Shown here: piece by piece, positions 1 through 5,949 of the stretch
How the letters are laid out: every line of letters begins with the position of its first letter
Position numbering within the stretch: the stretch's first letter is position 1
From: an uncultured Lachnospiraceae bacterium
Lineage (GTDB): Bacteria > Bacillota > Clostridia > Lachnospirales > Lachnospiraceae
Direction: 5' to 3'
DNA length: 6,262 nucleotides
Assembly: GCA_902803355.1 (NCBI GenBank)
Contig: CADCPP010000161.1
Span: 1 to 6,262, forward strand
The notes under the pieces: model-generated
What the model was told of the DNA's origin: nothing
Databases searched by the model: none
The model's input: only the letters and a program-made list of their open reading frames with translations
Position numbers and translations under genes: made by a program

Positions 1-703
1 CTTCGAGACCTGCAAGAGCTGCGTGGACGGCGGCTTCACCTCCGTCATGATCGACGCCTCCGGCAAGCCCTTTGAAGAAAACATCGCTATCACGCAGGAA
101 GTGGTGAAATACGCGCACGATCACGGCGTGGTCGTCGAAGCTGAGCTCGGCACGCTGGCCGGCATCGAAGACGAAGTCAGCCATGCTGAGGGTTCCTATA
201 CCCGTCCCGAGGACGTACAGGAATTCGTGGAACGCACCGGCTGCGACTCCCTCGCGATCGCCATCGGCACCAGCCACGGCGCATACAAATTCAAACCCGA
301 ACAGTGCACCCGCGATGAGAACGGCATCCTGCAGCCGCCGCCCCTGCGCTTCGACATTCTGGAAGAAGTCGCGAGCCGTCTGCCCGGCTTCCCTATCGTT
401 CTGCACGGCTCATCTTCCGTTCCGCAGGAATTCGTGAAGATCATCAACACCTACGGCGGTGCCATGCCCGACGCGGTCGGTGTGCCGGAAGACCAGCTGC
501 GCAAGGCGGCTTCCATGGCGGTCTGCAAGATCAATATCGACTCCGATATCCGTCTAGCTATGACGGCGACCATCCGCAAGTACTTTGCGGAGCATCCGGC
601 CGATTTCGATCCGAGACAGTACTTAAAGCCTGCCCGCGCTGCGGTGAAGGCCATGGTCGCTCACAAACTCGTGAACGTGCTGGGCTGCAACGGAAAAGCC
701 TGA
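1..703 (+). CDS. fba: Class II fructose-bisphosphate aldolase, 3' part (5' end outside window)
   Basis: This enzyme cleaves fructose 1,6-bisphosphate reversibly to dihydroxyacetone phosphate and glyceraldehyde 3-phosphate in cytoplasmic glycolysis and gluconeogenesis, using a divalent metal. The frame is open from base 2 and gives 233 codons before TGA at 701-703. The family is usually about 285-310 residues, so roughly the first 60-80 residues lie upstream. Visible family blocks, in order, are GFTSVMIDAS, VEAELGTLAG-ED (conserved acidic residues near the metal site), GTSHGAYKF (metal-ligand His, codon 275-277), IVLHGSSSVP (second metal-ligand His, codon 404-406) and KINIDSD (phosphate-binding and active-site loop near the C-terminus). 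The insert with QPPPLRFDILEE before the LHGSS block is typical of the longer clostridial-type aldolases. A GTG codon at 23 is internal and should not be taken as the start. Nothing looks broken. A tagatose- or ketose-bisphosphate aldolase relative cannot be fully excluded. Confidence 0.95.
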   Translation, partial: FETCKSCVDGGFTSVMIDASGKPFEENIAITQEVVKYAHDHGVVVEAELGTLAGIEDEVSHAEGSYTRPEDVQEFVERTGCDSLAIAIGTSHGAYKFKPEQCTRDENGILQPPPLRFDILEEVASRLPGFPIVLHGSSSVPQEFVKIINTYGGAMPDAVGVPEDQLRKAASMAVCKINIDSDIRLAMTATIRKYFAEHPADFDPRQYLKPARAAVKAMVAHKLVNVLGCNGKA

Positions 704-736
704 GCATAGACGCCCTCACTGAGGGAGACAATTTGC

Positions 737-773
737 ACCGGGGCCGCAAAAACAGTTTACAAGCGGCCCCGGT
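737..773 (+). terminator. Perfect 11-bp inverted repeat after fba, possible terminator or operator
   Basis: Arms at 737-747 (ACCGGGGCCGC) and 763-773 (GCGGCCCCGGT) are perfect reverse complements with a 15-base loop. The position, 33 bases after the fba stop, fits a rho-independent terminator. The following run is only weakly T-rich (TTTGTGCT), so termination strength is uncertain. The loop holds the -35 box of the proposed murA promoter and the right arm fills part of its spacer. The repeat could therefore act as an operator, or simply as a terminator packed against the next promoter. A smaller 5-bp stem, CCCTC-act-GAGGG at 713-725, lies just upstream and is probably insignificant on its own. 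Confidence 0.55.
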
Positions 774-785
774 TTGTGCTATACT
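756..785 (+). promoter_or_regulatory. Sigma-70/SigA-type promoter for murA
   Basis: A -35 box TTTACA (756-761, five of six matches to TTGACA) and a -10 box TATACT (780-785, five of six matches to TATAAT) are separated by 18 bases. TG at 777-778 gives an extended -10 (TGCTATACT). The predicted start of transcription is near A792, about 25 bases before the murA ATG. The promoter is read from the sequence only. It overlaps the inverted repeat at 737-773. Confidence 0.7.
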
Positions 786-801
786 GTTTCTACCTTTTTT
801 T

Positions 802-807
802 AAGGAG
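802..807 (+). promoter_or_regulatory. Ribosome binding site that fixes the murA start
   Basis: AAGGAG lies 9 bases before ATG 817. It follows a run of seven T bases (795-801). The murA frame is open further upstream to a TTG at 733, but that codon is upstream of the promoter and inside the region of the inverted repeat. The ribosome binding site therefore supports 817 as the true start. Confidence 0.85.
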
Positions 808-816
808 AGCTTATTT

Positions 817-2106
817 ATGCAGTATGTCATGAAAGGCGGGAGCCCCCTGGTGGGCGAAGTGACCGTCAGCGGAGCCAAGAACGCCGCATTAGGGGTTCTT
901 ACGGCAGCGATCATGGCTGATGAGACCGTCACCGTCGATAATCTTCCGGACATCATGGACATCAAAGCCCTGCTGTCTGCTTTCGAAGAGATCGGCGTCA
1001 TGGTGGACCGCACATCAAGACACAAGGTATCCCTGAACGGGGCTAATATCTTTTCTGCCTGTGCCGACAGCGAATACGTCAAGAAACTCCGCGCGAGCTA
1101 TTACCTGCTCGGCGCGTTACTGGGGAAATATCATCATGCCGAAGTGGCCATGCCCGGCGGCTGCAACATCGGGACCCGCCCCATCGACCAGCACTTAAAG
1201 GGCTTCCGCCTTCTGGGCGCCGAAGTCGCGTTAAAGGACGGCAAGGTCATTCTGGACGCCCGCGAGCTGCACGGCGCGCATATCTATCTGGATATGGCCT
1301 CTGTGGGCGCGACCATCAATCTGATGATGGCGGCGGCCATGGCGAAGGGCAATACCATTATCGAGAACGCGGCGAAAGAGCCGCACATCGTTGACGTGGC
1401 CAATATGCTGAACAGCATGGGTGCCTCCATCAAGGGCGCCGGCATGGACGTGATCCGCATCAAAGGCGTGGACCGTCTGCACGGCAGCGAATACACCATC
1501 ATTCCCGACCAGATCGAAGCCGGCACCTTTATGATGGCGGCTGCCATCACCCGCGGCGATATCCTGGTCCGGAACATCATCCCGCAGCATATGGACGCCG
1601 TGTCCGCAAAGCTCATTGAGATGGGCTGCGAGGTCACGGAACTGGGCAGCGCCATCCGCGTGACCGGCAAGCCGAATTTCTACGCCTGCAACGTGAAAAC
1701 GCTGCCGTACCCCGGCTTCCCGACAGATATGCAGCCGCTCATGGGCGTGTGCCTGGCCCTCGCCGAAGGCACCGGGATCATTACCGAGAGCATTTACGAA
1801 AACCGTTTCAAATATGTGGATGAACTGGCCAAAATGGGTGTGGATGCGGAAGTGCGCGGCACCGTGGCGGTCTTTAAGGGCAGCAGTGTTCTGCGGGGCG
1901 CGGAGATCAATGCCCCCGACCTGCGGGCCGGCGCGGCCCTGGTGCTGGCAGGCCTTGCAGCCGATGGTTTTTCTGTTGTGAACAACATCGAATACGTGCT
2001 GCGCGGCTATGAGGATTTCGACGGCAAGCTCAGAGAGCTCGGCGCGGAGATCGCTCTGGTGAAAGATGAAAAAGACATCCGTAAATTCAAGATGAGAGTA
2101 GGATAA
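817..2106 (+). CDS. murA: UDP-N-acetylglucosamine 1-carboxyvinyltransferase (MurA)
   Basis: MurA transfers enolpyruvate from phosphoenolpyruvate to UDP-N-acetylglucosamine, the first committed step of peptidoglycan precursor synthesis in the cytoplasm. From ATG 817 the product is 429 residues, close to the usual 417-430. It shows the EPSP-synthase-like two-domain fold signatures. SGAKNAAL carries Lys21 and Asn22 of the substrate site. PGGCNIGTRP carries the catalytic, fosfomycin-reactive Cys116 and Arg121. PGFPTDMQ carries Asp304, DLRAGAALVLAGL has Asp368 and Arg370, and LRGYEDF has Arg396. These correspond to E. coli Cys115, Arg120, Asp305, Asp369, Arg371 and Arg397, so the enzyme should be active. 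Low-GC Gram-positive bacteria often carry two MurA paralogues, and I cannot tell which type this is. A promoter sits directly upstream, and metK follows after a single base, so the two are probably translated in a coupled way. Confidence 0.96.
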   Translation: MQYVMKGGSPLVGEVTVSGAKNAALGVLTAAIMADETVTVDNLPDIMDIKALLSAFEEIGVMVDRTSRHKVSLNGANIFSACADSEYVKKLRASYYLLGALLGKYHHAEVAMPGGCNIGTRPIDQHLKGFRLLGAEVALKDGKVILDARELHGAHIYLDMASVGATINLMMAAAMAKGNTIIENAAKEPHIVDVANMLNSMGASIKGAGMDVIRIKGVDRLHGSEYTIIPDQIEAGTFMMAAAITRGDILVRNIIPQHMDAVSAKLIEMGCEVTELGSAIRVTGKPNFYACNVKTLPYPGFPTDMQPLMGVCLALAEGTGIITESIYENRFKYVDELAKMGVDAEVRGTVAVFKGSSVLRGAEINAPDLRAGAALVLAGLAADGFSVVNNIEYVLRGYEDFDGKLRELGAEIALVKDEKDIRKFKMRVG

Positions 2107-2107
2107 T

Positions 2108-3304
2108 ATGGAAAGACGTTTATTTACGTCCGAATCGGTAACAGAAGGGCATCCGGACAAAATGTGCGATCAGATCTCTGACGCCATTCTGGATGCCCTT
2201 CTCGAGCAGGACCCTATGAGCCGGGTGGCATGTGAAACGCTGACCAACACCGGCTTTGTTGTTGTCATGGGGGAGATCACCACCCATGCCTATGTGGATA
2301 TTCCGCACATCGTGCGTCAGACGGTGCTGGATATCGGCTATGACCGCTCCGAATACGGCTTCGACGGCAACACCTGCGGTGTATTCACCGCCATCGACGA
2401 GCAGTCGCCGGATATCGCCATGGGCGTGAACAAGGCCATGGAAGTGCGCGGCGAAGGCGCGCTGAGCGATGAAGAGCTGGACCAGATCGGCGCCGGCGAC
2501 CAGGGCATGATGTTCGGCTACGCGACGAATGAGACGCCGGAATATATGCCGTATCCGATCGCCATGGCGCACCGCCTCTCCAGACGGTTGACCGAGGTGA
2601 GAAAGAACGGCACGCTGCCCTATCTGCGGCCGGACGGCAAGACACAGGTCACCGTGGAATATGATGAAGACGGCCGGCCTGCCCGCATCACGAATATCAT
2701 CGTGAGTGCGCAGCACGATCCGGACATCACGCAGGAACAGATCCACGAAGACATCCGCAGACAGGTGATCGACGCGGTGGTGCCGCAGGATATGGTCGAT
2801 GAGGAGACCACTTATCTGATCAATCCCACCGGGCGTTTCGTGGTGGGCGGCCCCAAGGGCGACAGCGGCCTGACCGGACGGAAGATCATTGTGGATACCT
2901 ACGGTGGCTATGCACATCACGGCGGCGGCGCCTTCTCCGGCAAGGATCCGACCAAGGTGGACCGCAGCGCGTCCTATGCAGTGCGCTACGCGGCCAAGAA
3001 CCTGGTTGCGGCAGGGCTCGCGGACAAGTGCGAGATCGAAGTGGCGTATGCCATCGGCGTGGCGAATCCCACATCTGTCCAGGTGGACACCTTCGGCACC
3101 GGCAGGCTGCCGGAACATAAGCTTGCGGAGATCGTCCGGAAGGAATTCGATCTGCGCCCGGCCGGGATCATCAAAATGCTGGACCTGCGCCGGCCCATCT
3201 ACCGCAAGACCACGAACTACGGACATTTCGGCCGCATGGATGAAGACTTCAGCTGGGAAAAACTGGACAAGGTCGACGCGCTGAAGAAATATCTGGCAAA
3301 ATAG
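2108..3304 (+). CDS. metK: S-adenosylmethionine synthetase (methionine adenosyltransferase)
   Basis: MetK makes S-adenosylmethionine from ATP and methionine, with cleavage of the bound tripolyphosphate, in the cytoplasm as a tetramer. The product is 398 residues, slightly longer than E. coli MetK (384). Conserved blocks are intact. TSESVTEGHPDK near residues 7-18 holds the ATP and metal site with His15, Asp17 and Lys18. GAGDQG at residues 128-133 is the signature hexapeptide. GDSGLTGRKIIVDTYGG carries the active-site Arg-Lys pair. GGGAFSGKDPTKVDRSA from residue 272 is the glycine-rich phosphate-binding segment. The start ATG lies one base after the murA TAA. The only ribosome-binding signal is a short AGGA (2100-2103) inside the murA end, so translation probably depends on ribosomes finishing murA. 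No separate promoter or SAM riboswitch leader is visible; the upstream sequence is all murA coding. The stop is TAG. Confidence 0.97.
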   Translation: MERRLFTSESVTEGHPDKMCDQISDAILDALLEQDPMSRVACETLTNTGFVVVMGEITTHAYVDIPHIVRQTVLDIGYDRSEYGFDGNTCGVFTAIDEQSPDIAMGVNKAMEVRGEGALSDEELDQIGAGDQGMMFGYATNETPEYMPYPIAMAHRLSRRLTEVRKNGTLPYLRPDGKTQVTVEYDEDGRPARITNIIVSAQHDPDITQEQIHEDIRRQVIDAVVPQDMVDEETTYLINPTGRFVVGGPKGDSGLTGRKIIVDTYGGYAHHGGGAFSGKDPTKVDRSASYAVRYAAKNLVAAGLADKCEIEVAYAIGVANPTSVQVDTFGTGRLPEHKLAEIVRKEFDLRPAGIIKMLDLRRPIYRKTTNYGHFGRMDEDFSWEKLDKVDALKKYLAK

Positions 3305-3324
3305 CTAAAGATACAGCTCATGGC

Positions 3325-3353
3325 GCCGCGGGATCTTTTTAAGGAACCCCGGC
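3325..3353 (+). other. Weak hairpin in the metK-aspS spacer
   Basis: The 82-base spacer 3305-3386 contains an imperfect stem: GCCG (3325-3328) with CGGC (3350-3353), GGG (3330-3332) with CCC (3347-3349), and a further TC-GA pair, broken by one bulge and one mismatch. Its T run (3336-3340) lies in the loop, not after the stem, so it does not look like a terminator. A processing or attenuation role is possible but unsupported. No promoter is recognisable here, so aspS is probably read through from metK. Confidence 0.25.
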
Positions 3354-3386
3354 AGGCTGAGGAAACGCTGAACGGAGAATAAAACG

Positions 3387-5153
3387 ATGATGCAGATGAG
3401 AACACATACCTGCGGGGAACTGCGGATGGAACATGTGGGACAGACGGTCACCCTGTCCGGCTTTATGGAAAATGTGCGTCTGGTGGGCGGAAATCTTGCC
3501 TTCGTGATCCTGCGCGACTTTTACGGCACCACGCAGCTCGTGGCCGAGTCGCCCGAGGTGCTGGAGATCTTCAAAGGCATGAACAAGGAGACCACCATTC
3601 AGGTGACGGGCAAGGTGCGCGAGCGCTCGAGCAAGAACCCCAAACTCCCTACCGGCGACATCGAGGTGGTGCCCGAAGAGGTGAAGATCCTGGGCAAATG
3701 CCGCTACAACGCGCTGCCGTTTGAGATCAACAGAAGCCGCGAGGCGGATGAGGCGCAGCGCCTGAAATACCGCTTCCTTGACCTGCGCAATCCTGCGGTC
3801 AAGAAGAACATCATCCTGAGGACCCAGGTCATTGCCGCCATGCGCAAAGCCATGATGGAGCACGATTTCCTGGAGATCACCACGCCTATTCTGACGGCGT
3901 CTTCTCCGGAAGGTGCGCGCGACTATCTGGTTCCCGCCAGAAAGCATCCAGGCAAGTTCTACGCCCTGCCGCAGGCGCCGCAGCAGTTCAAGCAGCTGCT
4001 CATGACCGCCGGTTTCGACCGCTATTTCCAGATCGCCCCCTGCTTCCGCGATGAAGACGCGCGCGGCGACCGTTCTCCGGGCGAGTTCTACCAGCTCGAC
4101 ATGGAGATGGCCTTTGCCACGCAGGAGGATGTGTTTGCCGTCATCGAAGACGTGCTTCCGCCCATCTTTGCCAAATACGGCACCTACAACGTGGCCACGC
4201 AGCCGCCTTTCCGCCGCATCAGCTACAATGATGCGCTCGCCGTCTACGGCACCGACAAGCCGGATCTGCGGATCGACCTCACCGGGAAGGACGTCACCGA
4301 CCTTTTTGCTGAGACCGAGTTCGAGCCCTTCAAGGGCCAGAGCGTGAAGGCCGTTGCCATCAGCAAATGCACGCTCACCCGCAAGCAGATCGAAAAGCTC
4401 CTCACCGACTGCGAAGTGCAGAGCGGCTCCAAGGGCTACTGGTTCAAGGTCGAAGAGGAAGGCCTTGCGGGCGGCATCTCAAAGTTTGCGGGTCCCGTGA
4501 AGGAAGCGCTGACGGAGCGCCTTGGCCTTGAGCCCGGCATGCTGGTGGTCGTCGCGGCAGGCGAGCTCGCGACCAAATCCATGGGTGTCATGATCAAGAC
4601 CTTCGGCGCGGCCTGTGAAGGCCACATGGATAAGGAACGCTACGAATTCTGCTGGATCGTGGACTTCCCCATGTACGAGATCGGCGAGGAAAGCGGCGAA
4701 CTTGAGTTCTGCCACAATCCCTTCTCCATGCCGGCGGGCGGCCTTGAGGTCCTGCTCCAGGCAGAGCGCGGCGAGATCGACCCGCTGACCATCACCGCCG
4801 ACCAGTACGACCTGGTCTGCAACGGCATCGAGCTCTCCTCGGGTGCGGTCAGGAACCACGACCCCGAGATCATGATCAAAGCCTGCGAGATGGTCCGTCT
4901 GGGCGAGGAAGATGTGAAGTCCAAATTCCCGGCCATGTACAATGCCTTCTGCTACGGCGCGCCGCCTCACGCGGGCATCGCTCCCGGCGTGGACCGCATC
5001 GTCATGCTGCTGGCTGCGGAGGATACCATCCGCGAGATCATTCCGTTCCCGATGAACAAGAACGCGCAGGACGTGATGATGGGCGCGCCTTCCGAAGTCA
5101 CCCAGAAGCAGCTTGATGAGCTGCACATCAGGATTGACCTTGAAGAGAAATAA
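3387..5153 (+). CDS. aspS: Aspartyl-tRNA synthetase, divergent bacterial subgroup, possibly Asp/Asn non-discriminating
   Basis: A class II aminoacyl-tRNA synthetase that charges tRNA with aspartate in the cytoplasm. The product is 588 residues, the usual size for bacterial-type AspRS. Domains in order are an N-terminal OB-fold that reads the anticodon (about 5-110), the catalytic core with motif 2 (CFRDEDARGDR from residue 219), a GAD insertion domain (about 295-420) and the end of the core with motif 3 (GVDRIVMLL, with Arg537). Two departures from E. coli-type AspRS are clear. The GWVxRRRDLG loop is replaced by GFMENVRLVGG (residues 25-35), and the HHPF block reads CHNPF (442-446). Motif 2 also has one extra residue (SPGEF). 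From memory these traits match an alphaproteobacterial-like subgroup often annotated as Asp/Asn-tRNA ligase. The start is supported by GGAGA (3374-3378), 8 bases before ATG 3387; the next codon is also ATG, with 11-base spacing. Confidence 0.95.
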   Translation: MMQMRTHTCGELRMEHVGQTVTLSGFMENVRLVGGNLAFVILRDFYGTTQLVAESPEVLEIFKGMNKETTIQVTGKVRERSSKNPKLPTGDIEVVPEEVKILGKCRYNALPFEINRSREADEAQRLKYRFLDLRNPAVKKNIILRTQVIAAMRKAMMEHDFLEITTPILTASSPEGARDYLVPARKHPGKFYALPQAPQQFKQLLMTAGFDRYFQIAPCFRDEDARGDRSPGEFYQLDMEMAFATQEDVFAVIEDVLPPIFAKYGTYNVATQPPFRRISYNDALAVYGTDKPDLRIDLTGKDVTDLFAETEFEPFKGQSVKAVAISKCTLTRKQIEKLLTDCEVQSGSKGYWFKVEEEGLAGGISKFAGPVKEALTERLGLEPGMLVVVAAGELATKSMGVMIKTFGAACEGHMDKERYEFCWIVDFPMYEIGEESGELEFCHNPFSMPAGGLEVLLQAERGEIDPLTITADQYDLVCNGIELSSGAVRNHDPEIMIKACEMVRLGEEDVKSKFPAMYNAFCYGAPPHAGIAPGVDRIVMLLAAEDTIREIIPFPMNKNAQDVMMGAPSEVTQKQLDELHIRIDLEEK

Positions 5154-5169
5154 ATAAGACAGTGCTGAC

Positions 5170-5198
5170 CACCCTCCCCCGGCAGACGGGGGAGGGTG
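5170..5198 (+). terminator. Perfect 11-bp GC-rich hairpin after aspS
   Basis: CACCCTCCCCC (5170-5180) pairs perfectly with GGGGGAGGGTG (5188-5198) around a 7-base loop, 17 bases after the aspS stop. The stem is very stable, but no T tract follows on the + strand and no A tract precedes it for the other strand. It is therefore either a non-canonical terminator, an mRNA 3'-end stabiliser, or a copy of a dispersed intergenic palindrome. It probably marks the end of the murA-metK-aspS unit. Confidence 0.5.
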
Positions 5199-5220
5199 CT
5201 GCGCCCTTAAGGCGGCAGCA
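5197..5220 (+). repeat. Second hairpin overlapping the first, just before the next gene
   Basis: TGCTGC (5197-5202) pairs with GCAGCA (5215-5220), and GCC (5203-5205) with GGC (5211-5213) after a one-base bulge, closing a CTTAA loop. It shares bases 5197-5198 with the preceding stem, so the two cannot both be fully paired. It ends 6 bases before the GGAG ribosome binding site (5227-5230) of the following gene. Confidence 0.4.
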
Positions 5221-5237
5221 TCTTCCGGAGAAAAACA

Positions 5238-5849
5238 ATGAAAGATCCTCTCATCTTTGAGATCATCGGCTATGTGGGCTCGGCCTTCGTGCTGGCCTCC
5301 TTCCTCATGGCGTCGGTGGTGCGGCTCAGGATCATCAATTCCGTCGGCTGCATCGTCTCGGTCGTTTACGGCCTGCTGATCCATGCCTACCCGACCGTGA
5401 TCATGAACGCGGCATTGCTGCTGATCAACATCTTCTTTCTTATCCGCATGTCGAAGCAAAAGAGCGCGGACTACCATGCGGACCGGGTGGAAGAGGGCGA
5501 TCAGTTCCTTGCCTATTTCCTTGAGGTGCACGGCGAAGATATCCGCCGATACTTCCCTTCCTTCAGCCCGCAGAAGTCCTGCAATTATATTCGCTTTTCC
5601 TACTGCGGAGACAAGGCGGCAGGCCTGATCATGGGGGAGCTTTCAGAGGACGGGGGGCTGAGACTGGCGCTGGACTATACAACGCCGGAGTACCGGGATC
5701 TTTCCGTGGGCAGCTGGCTCTACGGACAGCTGGCAGAAGAAGGGATCAGGAGAGTGATTCTTGCGGTCCCCACGGAAAATCATGAAAACTACATGGTAAA
5801 GATGGGCTTTGTCAAAGAAAACGAGGGATATGTGAAAATGTTGAACTAA
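5238..5849 (+). CDS. YgjV-like membrane domain fused to a GNAT-like acetyltransferase domain
   Basis: The 203-residue product has two parts. Residues 8-71 form three hydrophobic helices (about 8-28, 33-51, 53-71), resembling the YgjV inner-membrane family (GYVGSAFVLASFLM and VVYGLLIHAYP are the recognisable stretches). Basic residues Arg29-Arg31 between helices 1 and 2, and Arg70-Lys75 after helix 3, put the C-terminus in the cytoplasm. Residues 85-203 resemble a small GNAT domain: PEYRDLSVGSWLY (150-162) corresponds to the acetyl-CoA pyrophosphate loop, and NYMVKMGF (184-191) to the usual C-terminal GF motif. The first loop glycine is replaced by Ser156, while Gly158 remains. The substrate is unknown. 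The start is supported by GGAG (5227-5230), 7 bases before the ATG. I do not recognise a characterised homologue; domain assignment is by motif and memory. No clear promoter was seen. Confidence 0.8.
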   Translation: MKDPLIFEIIGYVGSAFVLASFLMASVVRLRIINSVGCIVSVVYGLLIHAYPTVIMNAALLLINIFFLIRMSKQKSADYHADRVEEGDQFLAYFLEVHGEDIRRYFPSFSPQKSCNYIRFSYCGDKAAGLIMGELSEDGGLRLALDYTTPEYRDLSVGSWLYGQLAEEGIRRVILAVPTENHENYMVKMGFVKENEGYVKMLN

Positions 5850-5889
5850 GAGCCTCCCCTGGCAACCGTCACGGAAGCAAAGGGTGCCG

Positions 5890-5920
5890 CGCCGCTCTGA
5901 GGAGATGCGCAGCATCGGCG
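5890..5920 (+). other. Imperfect hairpin in the spacer before the RidA gene
   Basis: The spacer 5850-5949 holds GATGC-gca-GCATC (5904-5916), a 5-bp stem with a 3-base loop. It is flanked by CGCC (5890-5893) and GGCG (5917-5920), which can extend it across a one-sided 10-base internal loop. No T tract follows, so it is a poor terminator. GAGAT (5902-5906) could instead pair with ATCTC (5926-5930). No convincing promoter is visible in this spacer. Confidence 0.25.
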
Positions 5921-5949
5921 AGGCAATCTCGAAAAAGAAAGGAAACGAT

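Noticed and set aside
733..816. Extended murA start at TTG 733
   Set aside because: It would put the start upstream of the promoter boxes and add 28 residues coded by the inverted repeat. ATG 817 has a good ribosome binding site and gives the family length.
1231..2160. A 309-codon minus-strand open frame opposite murA
   Set aside because: It is fully antisense to murA and the metK start. It lacks domains and a plausible ribosome binding site.
2120..3226. A 368-codon open frame on the minus strand opposite metK
   Set aside because: It lies wholly inside a clear metK gene. Its composition is that expected of a GC-rich antisense shadow, rich in His, Arg, Ala and Gly, and it has no recognisable domain.
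3335..3345. TTTTTAAGGA shared with the murA leader, as a possible start of a small gene between metK and aspS
   Set aside because: The AAGGA here has no ATG, GTG or TTG at a usable distance. The 10-base match is AT-rich and could be chance.
3305..3386. A T-box or other leader in front of aspS
   Set aside because: The spacer is only 82 bases and has no T-box sequence, specifier stem or antiterminator, so it is too short for a known tRNA-sensing leader.
4479..5531. A 350-codon minus-strand open frame spanning the end of aspS, the hairpins and the start of the membrane gene
   Set aside because: It crosses two genes whose + strand products are strongly supported, shows no family motif, and has the His/Arg/Asp-rich makeup of a shadow frame.
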